Shown here piece by piece: positions 16,548 through 24,739 of a DNA stretch of 64,000 bases. This stretch comes from Mesorhizobium sp. NZP2298. Its GTDB lineage: Bacteria; Pseudomonadota; Alphaproteobacteria; Rhizobiales; Rhizobiaceae. Location: the NCBI RefSeq assembly GCF_013170825.1, contig NZ_CP033365.1, positions 868,001 through 932,000 of the forward strand. Reading direction: 5' to 3'. The position numbers were made by a program, and so were the translations under genes. The notes below the pieces were generated by a model. That model had not been told where the DNA came from, ran no database searches, and saw nothing but the letters and a program-made list of their open reading frames with translations. The stretch's first letter is position 1. Each line of letters begins with the position of its first letter.

Positions 16548-19046
16548 ATGGCCGGCCTCGAGCGATATAACGCCAAGCGCGATTTCAAGAAGACCTCGGA
16601 ACCGGCCGGCAAGATCGCGCGGACCGGGAAAAGCGAGGGCGGCATCTTCGTCATCCACAAGCATGCGGCGACGAGGCTGCATTACGACCTTCGGCTGGAA
16701 CATGACGGCGTGCTGTGGAGCTGGGCGGTGACACGTGGCCCAAGCCTGGACCCGCATGAGAAGCGGCTGGCCGTCCATGTCGAGGACCACCCGATCGACT
16801 ATGCGCCGTTCGAGGGCACGATCCCCAAAGGCGAATATGGCGGCGGCTCGGTCATCGTCTGGGACGAAGGGACATGGGTGCCCGAGACCGACCCGGCCAA
16901 GGCGATGAAGAAAGGCCATATCAACTTCGAGCTCAAGGGCCACAAGCTGCATGGGCTGTGGCATCTGGTCAGGCTGAAACCGCGTCCGGGCGAAAAGCGC
17001 GACAACTGGCTGCTGATCAAATCGGACGATGCCGCGGCGCGCCCGGGCGAGGATATACTGAAGGAGGCGCCGCAATCGGTGAAGTCCGGCCTGACGATCG
17101 AGGAGATCGGCGAAGGCAAGACGGCGAAAGGCCGAAAGCCCGACGTCTGGCATTCGAACAAACCGGCGACCGGCAACGCGAAGGCGGCCGCCCGGAAACT
17201 CGACTTCATCGAACCGCAGCTGGCGACACTCGAACGGGATGCGCCGCCGGGCAAGGACTGGCTGCACGAAGTGAAATTCGACGGCTATCGCATGCAGGCG
17301 CAGATCGCAGGTACCGATGTGCGGCTCTTGACCCGCACCGGACTCGACTGGACAGAGAAATTCGGCGGCGAAATCGTCACCGAACTCGCCGGCCTGAAAT
17401 GCAGCGATGCCATCATCGACGGCGAGATCGTCGTGCTGGCCGACAGCGGCGTCTCTTCCTTCGCCTTGCTGCAGCAGGATTTGTCGGCAAAGCGGACAAA
17501 TCGCTTCATTTATTATGTGTTCGACCTGATGCGCCTCGACGGCAAGGATTTGCGCGCCGAACCGCTGGTCGAGCGCAAGCAGGCCTTGCAGGAGCTGCTC
17601 GGCACGCAGTCCGAGAACCCGGCGGTGCGTTTCTCCGACCACTTTTCCGAGCCCGGCAAGATCATGCTGGAGCATGCCTGCCGGATGGGGCTGGAAGGCG
17701 TCGTCTCGAAGCGTGCCGATGCGCCCTATCGCAGCGGGCGCGGCCCGACATGGGTGAAGTCGAAATGCACGGCGCGGCAGGAATTCGTCATTGGCGGCTA
17801 TTTGCCGTCGGACAAGACCGGGCGCGGGCTGCGCTCGCTGCTGGTCGGCTACTATGAGGGCGGCAAACTACACTATGCCGGGCGTGTCGGCACCGGCTTC
17901 TCCGCCAAGGGTGCGACGGAGCTGAAGACGAAACTCGATGCGCTGAAGGCCAAGGATTCGCCTTTCGACAAGGCCGTGCCGAAGGGCAAGGGTCTGGTCT
18001 GGGTCAAGCCGGAGCTTGTCGGCGAGGTGGAGTTTCGCAGCTGGACCTCGGACCGTATAATACGCCATGCCTCGTTCCAGGGGCTGCGCGAGGACAAGCC
18101 GGCGGAGGACGTTGTGCAGGAAAAGCCCAAGGCAGCGACAGGCAAGGCCAAGTCGTCGTCAAGCGGCGCCGGCAAATCCGCCGGGGCGGTAACGACCACC
18201 GTCAAGCTCTCCCACCCCGACAAGCTGCTGTGGCCCGATGAAAAAATCTCCAAGCAAGGTCTGCTCGACCATTACGCAGAGGTCTGGCCGCGCATGGAGC
18301 AGTTCGTCGTCAACCGTCCGGTCAGCCTGGTGCGGGCGCCGGACGGCGTCGGCGGGCCACGCTTCTTCCAGAAACACGCCTCGGCCGGCATGAGCGACAA
18401 GATAGCCCGGATGAAGGATCCGACCGATGGCGAGGAAATCCTGTTCGTGCGGGATTTCGACGGGGTCGCGGCGCTCGTCCAGTACGGCGTGGTCGAGATC
18501 CACATCTGGGGATGCATGATCGACAAGCTCGAACAGCCGGACCAGATCATCTTCGATCTCGACCCCGATGAGGGCGTCGACGTGAAAGCGGTGCGCGAGG
18601 CGGCGCTCGACATCAGGGGCAAGCTCGACGAGCTGTCGCTGCCGAATTTCGTCAAGACATCGGGCGGCAAGGGCTATCACGTGCTGGTGCCGCTGAAGCC
18701 CTCGGCGGATTGGGATGCGGTAAAAACCTTCGCCCATGATTTCGCCAAGGCGCTCGAACAGGGCGCTCCTGACCGCTACACGGCGACGCTGTCGAAGAAG
18801 GCGCGCACCGGGAAGATCTTCGTCGACTATCTGCGCAACGGCCGCGGCTCGACGACTGTCGCACCCTATTCGTCGAGGGCCAAGAAGGGAGCTACCGTGT
18901 CGATGCCGGTGACCTGGACCGAAATCGAGGCCGGGCTGGCGCCGAACGCGTTCCCGATCGGCGACAAGACGACGCTGAAACAGTTGGCGCAAGCCGATCC
19001 GTGGGCGGATTTTTTCAGGCAGGGGAAGATATTGAAGCGGGGGTGA
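16548..19046 (+). CDS. ligD: ATP-dependent DNA ligase LigD (PE-Lig-Pol)
   Basis: 832 residues carrying all three activities of bacterial end-joining in the order phosphoesterase, ligase, polymerase. Residues about 25-170: 3'-phosphoesterase, with HKHAATRLHYDLRLEHDG. About 210-530: ligase with the nucleotidyl lysine Lys243 in EVKFDGYR and later SKRADAPYRSGRG. About 550-830: primase-like polymerase with DLDPDEG near 670 and SGGKGYHV. A Lys/Ser/Ala linker sits near 525-545. Partner of ku, in one operon. Complete and apparently intact. Confidence 0.97.
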   Translation: MAGLERYNAKRDFKKTSEPAGKIARTGKSEGGIFVIHKHAATRLHYDLRLEHDGVLWSWAVTRGPSLDPHEKRLAVHVEDHPIDYAPFEGTIPKGEYGGGSVIVWDEGTWVPETDPAKAMKKGHINFELKGHKLHGLWHLVRLKPRPGEKRDNWLLIKSDDAAARPGEDILKEAPQSVKSGLTIEEIGEGKTAKGRKPDVWHSNKPATGNAKAAARKLDFIEPQLATLERDAPPGKDWLHEVKFDGYRMQAQIAGTDVRLLTRTGLDWTEKFGGEIVTELAGLKCSDAIIDGEIVVLADSGVSSFALLQQDLSAKRTNRFIYYVFDLMRLDGKDLRAEPLVERKQALQELLGTQSENPAVRFSDHFSEPGKIMLEHACRMGLEGVVSKRADAPYRSGRGPTWVKSKCTARQEFVIGGYLPSDKTGRGLRSLLVGYYEGGKLHYAGRVGTGFSAKGATELKTKLDALKAKDSPFDKAVPKGKGLVWVKPELVGEVEFRSWTSDRIIRHASFQGLREDKPAEDVVQEKPKAATGKAKSSSSGAGKSAGAVTTTVKLSHPDKLLWPDEKISKQGLLDHYAEVWPRMEQFVVNRPVSLVRAPDGVGGPRFFQKHASAGMSDKIARMKDPTDGEEILFVRDFDGVAALVQYGVVEIHIWGCMIDKLEQPDQIIFDLDPDEGVDVKAVREAALDIRGKLDELSLPNFVKTSGGKGYHVLVPLKPSADWDAVKTFAHDFAKALEQGAPDRYTATLSKKARTGKIFVDYLRNGRGSTTVAPYSSRAKKGATVSMPVTWTEIEAGLAPNAFPIGDKTTLKQLAQADPWADFFRQGKILKRG

Positions 19047-19077
19047 GCCCGACGGAGGTGTGGACGAGGTAGGCCCC

Positions 19078-19752
19078 TCAGCTCAAAAACGCCCTCTCAA
19101 ACGCCTGCTTGCCCGGCGGCGAGAAGATGACCGCGCGGCTGTCCTTTTCGCGGCGTGCCCATTTTTCCAGAAGGATCTTGTCGAGGATGGCGGCGCCCAG
19201 CTTGCCGGCGAGATGCGAGCGGCGCACGCTCCAGTCGAGGCAGGCGCGGCAGACCGGCCGGCGCGGCCTGGGATCGACATCGATGCCCATGGCGGAAAAA
19301 TGCGATGCCGCCGACGGACCTAGCCTGATCCCCCTGTCGTCGCGCAGCAGGATGTCTTTCTCGACAAGGCGGTCGAGCATCGCCACCGCCTGCTCGCCGG
19401 CGAGGTGGTCATAGCAGACGCGGGCGACGCGCATCGCCGCGTCACGCGGACCCGGCCGCACGCGCTTGGGGCCAACGGCTTCCGCCACACCGGTGATGGC
19501 TTCGATCATGCCCGCGACCTGCGGACCGGCGAGGCCGTAATAGCGATGCCTGCCCTGGCTGGCCAAGGTCAGCAACCCACCCTCCATCAATTTCGACAAA
19601 TGCGAGCTGGCGGTCGGCAAGGAGACGCCGGCCTCCAGCGCCAGTTCGCTCGCCGTCAGCGCCGTGCCGCCCATCAGCGCGCTGAGCATGTTGGCGCGGG
19701 CCGGATCGCCGACCAGGCTGGCGATGCGCGAGATATCAGGTCCTTCACGCAT
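19078..19752 (-). CDS. ArsR-family winged-helix regulator
   Basis: 224 residues from ATG 19752 (an earlier in-frame start at 19791 is possible; AAGGAT precedes 19752). N-terminal winged helix: ISRIASLVGDPARANML, then ALTASELALEAGVSLPTASS and HLSKLMEGGLLT. The longer C-terminal half contains PVCRACLDWSVRRSHLAGKL, with two cysteines. This size and layout occur in a subgroup of ArsR-like regulators encoded near small metabolic genes. It faces the two-gene unit at 19927-20600, a likely target. Inducer unknown. Confidence 0.85.
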   Translation of the reverse strand: MREGPDISRIASLVGDPARANMLSALMGGTALTASELALEAGVSLPTASSHLSKLMEGGLLTLASQGRHRYYGLAGPQVAGMIEAITGVAEAVGPKRVRPGPRDAAMRVARVCYDHLAGEQAVAMLDRLVEKDILLRDDRGIRLGPSAASHFSAMGIDVDPRPRRPVCRACLDWSVRRSHLAGKLGAAILDKILLEKWARREKDSRAVIFSPPGKQAFERAFLS

Positions 19753-19926
19753 GGTTTGATCCTTGTCGAAGCATCCTTGTGAGATAACCACTAATCTGGC
19801 CTCAGCTCAAGGAGCCGGCGACGCAAGCGACGATGGCTCCTGACGCCCTAAACTGCCTAGCACATCGATGCGTATGACGTTTCGACCGCGCTCGAAGCGT
19901 CGATGCAAGACCCCAGGGAGCCGACC

Positions 19927-20259
19927 ATGACCATCACCTGCTTCATCCGCTATGAGATCGACCCGTTCGGCAAGGCCGCCTTCGAGGAATATGCCCGCAA
20001 CTGGGGCCAGGCCATTCCGCGCTGCGGCGCCGATCTGATCGGCTATTACGCACCGCATGAGGGTTCGGCGACGACGGCCTACGCCGCCTACAACATTGAA
20101 AGCCTGGCCGCCTACGAGGCCTATCGCGCGCGGCTTGCCGCCGATCCCGCCGGCAAGGCAAACTATGAGTTCGCTCGCCGCGAAAGATTCATCCTCAAGG
20201 AGGACCGCATGTTCCTGAAACACGTCTCCGGGCCCCATGCGAAGCTGGTGCTGCCGTGA
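19927..20259 (+). CDS. NIPSNAP-family dimeric alpha-beta barrel protein
   Basis: 110 residues from ATG 19927. Seen: MTITCFIRYEIDPFGKAAFE, then YYAPHEGSATTAYAAYNIES and a C-terminal strand after FILKEDRMFL, as in bacterial NIPSNAP proteins. These are small ferredoxin-fold proteins of uncertain function, sometimes involved in trapping or transforming small molecules. It overlaps the next gene as GTGA and is divergent from an ArsR-like regulator. Confidence 0.82.
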   Translation: MTITCFIRYEIDPFGKAAFEEYARNWGQAIPRCGADLIGYYAPHEGSATTAYAAYNIESLAAYEAYRARLAADPAGKANYEFARRERFILKEDRMFLKHVSGPHAKLVLP

Positions 20260-20600
20260 TCGCCGTCATCTTCGAGGTCGAACCGGCGGAAGGCAAACGC
20301 GATGCCTATCTCGGGATCGCCGCCAAGCTGCGCCCCTTGCTCGAAGGCATTGACGGCTTCATCTCGATCGAGCGCTTTCAGAGTCTCGCCGACCCGAACC
20401 GAATCCTGTCGCTGTCGTTCTGGCGCGACGAGGACGCGGTGAAGGCCTGGCGCAACACCGAAGAGCACCGGCAGGCTCAACAGGCGGGCCGCGGCGGCAT
20501 CTTTGCCGGCTATCGGCTGCGCATCGCGCATGTGGTGCGCGATTACGGGCTGGCCGAAAGGGACGAGGCGCCGGCGGACAGCCGGGCGGTGAATGGGTGA
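20256..20600 (+). CDS. Antibiotic biosynthesis monooxygenase (ABM) domain protein
   Basis: 114 residues from GTG 20256, coupled to the preceding gene by a GTGA overlap. Seen: MIAVIFEVEPAEGKRDAYLG, the central GFISIERFQSLADPNRILSL and FWRDEDAVKAWRNTEEHRQA, the usual pattern of ABM proteins (dimeric ferredoxin fold that can act on quinones or heme). Substrate unknown. With the NIPSNAP gene it forms a two-gene unit opposite the ArsR-like regulator. Confidence 0.85.
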   Translation: MIAVIFEVEPAEGKRDAYLGIAAKLRPLLEGIDGFISIERFQSLADPNRILSLSFWRDEDAVKAWRNTEEHRQAQQAGRGGIFAGYRLRIAHVVRDYGLAERDEAPADSRAVNG

Positions 20601-20620
20601 GTGGCTTGGCGCGGCAGCGC

Positions 20621-21604
20621 TCAAGCATTCCCGATCAGCACCCCCGCCGCGAACACCAGCGCACCGCCCAGCACCACCTGGAAGGCGGCGCGCAGGAAGG
20701 GCGTCTGCATGTAGCGGTTCTGGACGAAGGCGATGGCCCACAATTCGAAGAACACCACCACAGCGGCAACGGCCGTCGCCGTCCAGAAATGCGGAATGAG
20801 ATAGGGCAATGCGTGGCCCAGACCGCCGGCTGATGTCATGACGCCGGTGGTGATGCCGCGTTTTATCGGCGAGCCGCGGCCCGAGAGCTTGCCGTCGTCG
20901 GAAGCGACTTCAGTAAAACCCATGGAGATGCCGGCGCCGATCGACGCGGCAAGCCCGACCAGGAAGGTCTGCCAGGTGTCATGCGTGGCAAAGGCAGCGG
21001 CGAAGATCGGCGCCAACGTCGACACCGAACCGTCCATCAGGCCGGCCAGGCCCGGCTGCACATAAGTCAGGATGAACTGGCGCTGCTCGGCGGCGGCCTC
21101 TTCATCCTTCACGTCGCCGGGCACATGCTTCTGCTCCAGCCGCTGCGCCAGTGTCTCGTGACCCTGTTCGGCTATAGCGAGGTCGTCGAGAAGTTTACGC
21201 GTCGAGGCATCGGTGGTGCGCTTTGCCGCCTCGACGTAGAACAAGTAGGCCTGCTGCTCCATCGCCTCGGCCTGGCGGCGCACATGCTCGATGCCGAGCG
21301 GCCTCACCAGCCAGTCGGGCTTGCGCTCGAAATAGCCTTTCACATGTTCGCGCCGGATCAGCGGAATGCGCTCGCCGAAACGCTTGCGGAAGAGTTCGAT
21401 CAGGGAGTCGCGATGGCCGTCCTCCTCCTCGGCCATCTCCTCGAACACCTTTGCCGATTGCGGGAAGCTTTCCGCCAGCCCGTCGGCATAGGCCCGATAG
21501 ATGCGGCCATCATCTTCCTCGGATGAAATGGCCAACGCCAGGATTTCTTGTTCGGAGAGCGATTCGAAGGAGCGGCGGCCGAAGCCGAAAACACGGGAAA
21601 GCAT
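20621..21604 (-). CDS. mbfA: Membrane-bound ferritin MbfA (erythrin-VIT1 family)
   Basis: 327 residues. N-terminal ferritin-like four-helix part (residues about 15-160) with paired Glu/His ligands, for example EEMAEEEDGH and DLAIAEQGHE, fused to a C-terminal VIT1-like membrane part with GLAGLMDGSVSTLAPIFAAA. In rhizobia and Agrobacterium MbfA is an inner-membrane iron exporter that protects against iron and peroxide stress and is repressed by Irr. Here an Irr-type palindrome lies 11 bases upstream of the ATG, which fits exactly. No good Shine-Dalgarno is seen. Confidence 0.93.
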   Translation of the reverse strand: MLSRVFGFGRRSFESLSEQEILALAISSEEDDGRIYRAYADGLAESFPQSAKVFEEMAEEEDGHRDSLIELFRKRFGERIPLIRREHVKGYFERKPDWLVRPLGIEHVRRQAEAMEQQAYLFYVEAAKRTTDASTRKLLDDLAIAEQGHETLAQRLEQKHVPGDVKDEEAAAEQRQFILTYVQPGLAGLMDGSVSTLAPIFAAAFATHDTWQTFLVGLAASIGAGISMGFTEVASDDGKLSGRGSPIKRGITTGVMTSAGGLGHALPYLIPHFWTATAVAAVVVFFELWAIAFVQNRYMQTPFLRAAFQVVLGGALVFAAGVLIGNA

Positions 21605-21614
21605 GAGGAAATGA

Positions 21615-21643
21615 CCCTAGTTTAGAATAATTCTAAACTAGGG
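21615..21643 (-). promoter_or_regulatory. Iron-control element (Irr box) of mbfA
   Basis: CCCTAGTTTAGAA at 21615-21627 and TTCTAAACTAGGG at 21631-21643 are perfect 13-bp arms around TAA. The core TTTAGAA-N3-TTCTAAA is the iron-control element bound by Irr in rhizobia. It covers the probable -10 region of mbfA, so binding under low iron would block transcription. Confidence 0.85.
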
Positions 21644-21663
21644 TTTGACACGCTCCGGGTCAA
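21638..21663 (-). promoter_or_regulatory. Candidate mbfA promoter
   Basis: On the minus strand TTGACC (21658-21663) is followed after about 17 bases by TAGTTT at the edge of the Irr box. The -10 therefore overlaps the operator, as expected for a repressor-controlled promoter. The spacing to the better TAGAAT inside the box is too long. Confidence 0.4.
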
Positions 21664-21780
21664 TCGCGCCGAGGTCACGGGTTCGAGAATTGTTGAAGCG
21701 CTCGAGCGGCCCCGTTTCTTTATTATTGGCAAAGATTCACCTATATAGCTGAACCTAAGACAAGAATGAGGAGCATGCGC

Positions 21781-22101
21781 ATGACGAAGCCGCACCCGCA
21801 GCATTTCGACCCGAAACCCGTTCTCGATCTCATCGCCGGCATCGAGGCCGATCTGCAGCGCCTGAAGGGCCTGGTCGAGCAGCAGATCGAAAAGTTCGAC
21901 CCCGCCAACCCGCACAACAAGGCCCCCGACGGCAAGCTGACCGAGGAAGGGGTCGAGTGCTGCTACCGCATGTTCGACGAAGGCAAGTCGCGCTATTCGG
22001 TCGCCCAGCAGATGAAGATCTCCTTTGCCGCCGCCACCCACCGCTTCAACAATTGGCGCAAGCTGGGCGGAACCAAAAGGCAGCGGACGTTGCTTGGGTG
22101 A
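21781..22101 (+). CDS. Hypothetical protein with resolvase-like helix-turn-helix
   Basis: 106 residues from ATG 21781, the third of three in-frame ATGs (21766, 21775, 21781), chosen because GAGGAG lies 7 bases upstream. N-terminal half is helical with LDLIAGIEADLQRLKGLVEQ. The C-terminal half, GKSRYSVAQQMKISFAAATH followed by RFNNWRKLGG, resembles the HTH of resolvases and transposase-type regulators. A double Cys (ECCYRMF) precedes it. Probably DNA-binding; role unknown. No mobile-element partner is nearby. Confidence 0.65.
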   Translation: MTKPHPQHFDPKPVLDLIAGIEADLQRLKGLVEQQIEKFDPANPHNKAPDGKLTEEGVECCYRMFDEGKSRYSVAQQMKISFAAATHRFNNWRKLGGTKRQRTLLG

Positions 22102-22161
22102 AAACCCGGTCCCCGGCCGGACGGCTCCGAGAGACGCGGAGCATGGCGATGTCGCCGGGAT

Positions 22162-22197
22162 ATCACCCCCTCTGGCCAGCCGGCCGAAGGGGGTGAT
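22162..22197. terminator. Terminator-like hairpin
   Basis: ATCACCCCCT at 22162-22171 pairs perfectly with AGGGGGTGAT at 22188-22197 across a 16-base loop that itself contains GGCC palindromes. It lies 60 bases after the HTH gene and has no T-tract. It may end that transcript or be a repeat remnant. Confidence 0.5.
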
Positions 22198-22324
22198 TGC
22201 CGAGACGCTTGAGACAATGTCCCCGGCGATACCCGCCAACATTGTAACGGTCACATTTTTTCGATGGTGCGCCACGGCTGTTTGCGCGCATCATGAGAAG
22301 ACCCTCTCTTCCACTGGACCTCGC

Positions 22325-23308
22325 ATGACCGCCACCAACCCACCCGGCATCGCCGACATCCACGCCGCCGCGGCCCGCCTTTCCGGCCTGATCGTCGAAA
22401 CCCCCTTGATCGAATCGCAGGAGCTGAACAAGCGCTTCGGCGGCCGCGTCCTTTTCAAACCGGAGACGCTGCAGCGCACCGGTTCGTTCAAGTTCCGCGG
22501 CGCCTACAACAAGCTGTCGTCGCTGAGCGAGGCGGAACGCAGCCGTGGCGTCGTCGCCTTCTCGTCGGGCAATCATGCGCAAGGGGTCGCCGCTTCGGCC
22601 GCCATGTTCGGCATCAAGGCGGTCATCGCCATGCCGGCGGACGCGCCGGCGATGAAGATCGGCAATGTCCGCAAGATGGGGGCGGAGGTGGTGCCCTTCG
22701 ACCGCTTTCGCGATGACCGCATGACCGTGGTTCGCCCCTATATCGACAAGGGCATGGTGCTGGTGCCGCCCTTCGACGATCCTGCCATCATTGCCGGGCA
22801 AGGCACGATCGGCCTTGAACTGATGCGGCAGGCCAAGGCGCTCGGCGTCAGCCTCGACGCCGTCTTGATCCCCTGCGGTGGCGGCGGCCTGTCGAGCGGC
22901 ATTTCGGTCGCGGTCAAGGATGCCTCGCCCGGCACAGCGGTCTGGGCGGTCGAGCCCGAGCATTTCGACGATACGCGCCGCTCGCTCGCCGCCGACGCCC
23001 GGGTTTCCAACGAAGCGGGCCACAGCTCGATCTGCGACGCGATCCTGACGGCCGAGCCGGGGGTGATGACGTTCGAGATCAACCGCAAGAACCTCGCCGG
23101 CGCCATTGCCGTCTCCGACACAGCGACGGCACAGGCGATGCGCGATGCCATGGCCTATCTGAAGCTGGTGGTCGAGCCCGGCGGCTGCGTGGCGCTGGCG
23201 GCGCTGTCGTCGGGCGAGATCGAACTGTCCGGCAAAAGTGTTGCCGTGGTGCTGTCCGGCGGCAATGTCGATTTCGGCACCTATGCCGGGATCATGGCGG
23301 CGGCCTGA
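22325..23308 (+). CDS. Threonine/serine dehydratase-type PLP enzyme
   Basis: 327 residues from ATG 22325, fold-type II PLP enzyme. Seen: PLP lysine Lys56 in TGSFKFRGAYN, FSSGNHAQGVA for the substrate carboxylate, and the phosphate loop PCGGGGLSSG. It lacks the C-terminal ACT domain of biosynthetic IlvA, so it is a short catabolic-type threonine ammonia-lyase, serine dehydratase or serine/aspartate racemase-like enzyme; sequence alone does not choose. The frame runs upstream to 22025 without homology. Confidence 0.88.
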   Translation: MTATNPPGIADIHAAAARLSGLIVETPLIESQELNKRFGGRVLFKPETLQRTGSFKFRGAYNKLSSLSEAERSRGVVAFSSGNHAQGVAASAAMFGIKAVIAMPADAPAMKIGNVRKMGAEVVPFDRFRDDRMTVVRPYIDKGMVLVPPFDDPAIIAGQGTIGLELMRQAKALGVSLDAVLIPCGGGGLSSGISVAVKDASPGTAVWAVEPEHFDDTRRSLAADARVSNEAGHSSICDAILTAEPGVMTFEINRKNLAGAIAVSDTATAQAMRDAMAYLKLVVEPGGCVALAALSSGEIELSGKSVAVVLSGGNVDFGTYAGIMAAA

Positions 23309-23435
23309 CCGCTTGTCCCCTGCGCCATGCCCGCTATCAGCGCATCTGCCGTACGGGAGATGCGGGTGATCGGACGCCGTCTTACGATCCAGCCGTCGTC
23401 ATTGGCGATCATGGTTCGTTGGGACAGGTGACAGG

Positions 23436-23531
23436 ATGAAAAAGACCTACGAAAAGCCACGGCTGATGAAGCGCGAGAAGCTCTCGGTCGTGACCGCGGT
23501 CACGTGCACGATCTCCCATCCGTGCCCGTAA
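23436..23531 (+). CDS. Orphan RiPP-precursor-like micro-peptide
   Basis: 31 residues, beginning MKKTYEKPRLMKREK and ending with two cysteines in TCTISHPCP. The N-terminal part has Tyr5-x-x-Pro8-x-Leu10, Leu16 and Thr20, the pattern of lasso-peptide leader sequences that is read by an RRE-type recognition protein. The short Cys-containing tail would be the core. GACAGG directly precedes the ATG, and a strong hairpin follows the stop. I recall similar tiny genes labelled putative RiPP precursors in Rhizobiales genomes. No maturation enzymes are adjacent. Coding status is inferred. Confidence 0.6.
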   Translation: MKKTYEKPRLMKREKLSVVTAVTCTISHPCP

Positions 23532-23536
23532 ACGGC

Positions 23537-23564
23537 CCGCCGCGTAACCCAGGTTACGCGGCGG
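23537..23564 (+). terminator. Strong hairpin after the micro-peptide gene
   Basis: CCGCCGCGTAACC at 23537-23549 and GGTTACGCGGCGG at 23552-23564 are perfect 13-bp arms around CA, starting five bases after the stop codon. No long T-tract follows. It also lies at the end of the convergent ABC operon and may serve both. Confidence 0.7.
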
Positions 23565-23602
23565 TGCCGCCAAACTTTTCGGAGGCTTCGTGTGAGCGCC
23601 GG

Positions 23603-24739
23603 TCAGTCCAGCGTGCGCCTGAAGCGCAAGAGCGCGGTGCCCGCGAAGACCAGCACGAACACGGCCAGCCAGCCGATCTCGGTGGCGATGGCGTGGAAAT
23701 CGGCGCCCTTCAGCATGACCGCGCGGGTGATGCGCAGGAAATGCGTCAGCGGGAAGATTTCGCCCAGCGCCTGGGCCCAGCCCGGCATGCCGCGATAGGG
23801 GAACATGAAGCCGGACAAGAGCAGGGACGGCAGGAAGAAGAAGAAGGTCAGCTGCATGGCCTGCATCTGCGAGCGGGCCATGGTCGAGATGGTATAGCCG
23901 AGCAGGACCAGCGACAGCACGAAGACAAGCACCGACGACAACAGCAGCGTCAGGCTGCCGACGAACGGGATATCGAACAAGAGCTTCGCCGCCACCAGCA
24001 CCACCGCGACCTGCACCGCGCCGACGACAAGGAAGGGCAGCACCTTGCCCAGCATGATCTCGGCCGGGCTGGACGGCATGGCGAGCAGGTTCTCCATCGT
24101 GCCGCGCTCGGTTTCGCGGGTCAGTGCCATGGCAGTCATCATCACCATGGTCATCTGCAAGATGACGCCGAGCAGGCCGGGCACGATGTTGTATTGCGAA
24201 ATGCCTTCGGGATTGTAGCGCTGGTGTACCACCACCTGCAGCTGCTGCCTGGCATTCTCGGCGGCGGCCGCCTGCATGCCCTGGGCGCGCAGCAACGCCT
24301 GGCTCGCCACCTTGCTCAGCGTGGAAATGGCGCCGCTCGCCGCCGAGGGATCGGTGGCGTCCGCCTCGATCAGGATCTGCGGATTGTCGCCGCGCTCGAC
24401 ACGCTTGGCGAAGTCGGCCGGGATGGTGACGACGAAGGAAACGTCGCCGCGCGCCATCAGGAATTCCGCCTCCTCGGCGCTCTGGGTGACATGGTCGAAA
24501 CGATAGTAACCCGTCACCTGCAGCGCCGAGACCATGGCGCGCGTGTACTGGTCGTTGCTCATCGCCACCAGCGCCGTCGGCAAGCCCTTCGGATCGTTGT
24601 TGATGGCAAAGCCGAACAGCACCAGCTGCAGCAGCGGAACGCCGAGCATCATGGCGAAGGTGATGCGGTCGCGCCGCATCTGGATGAACTCCTTGATCAG
24701 CAGCGCGCCAAGCCTGGCGAAGGAGAAGATGCTGTTCAT
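23603..24739 (-). CDS. ABC-2 type transporter permease
   Basis: 378 residues: an N-terminal membrane helix (FAMMLGVPLLQLVLFGFAI), a large periplasmic domain from about 50 to 175, then five more helices including GLLGVILQMTMVMMTAMALT and FFFLPSLLLSGFMFP. This is the layout of YbhR/YbhS-like exporters. It starts within the ATPase stop (ATGA, 24736-24739) and closes the TetR-HlyD-ATPase-permease operon. Many homologues have two permease genes; only one is present here, so it probably works as a homodimer. Substrate unknown. Confidence 0.9.
   Translation of the reverse strand: MNSIFSFARLGALLIKEFIQMRRDRITFAMMLGVPLLQLVLFGFAINNDPKGLPTALVAMSNDQYTRAMVSALQVTGYYRFDHVTQSAEEAEFLMARGDVSFVVTIPADFAKRVERGDNPQILIEADATDPSAASGAISTLSKVASQALLRAQGMQAAAAENARQQLQVVVHQRYNPEGISQYNIVPGLLGVILQMTMVMMTAMALTRETERGTMENLLAMPSSPAEIMLGKVLPFLVVGAVQVAVVLVAAKLLFDIPFVGSLTLLLSSVLVFVLSLVLLGYTISTMARSQMQAMQLTFFFFLPSLLLSGFMFPYRGMPGWAQALGEIFPLTHFLRITRAVMLKGADFHAIATEIGWLAVFVLVFAGTALLRFRRTLD

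Noticed and set aside
16173..17675. A 500-codon open frame antisense to ku-ligD
   Set aside because: Covers the Lys-rich tail of Ku and the LigD phosphoesterase domain on the other strand; no independent support.
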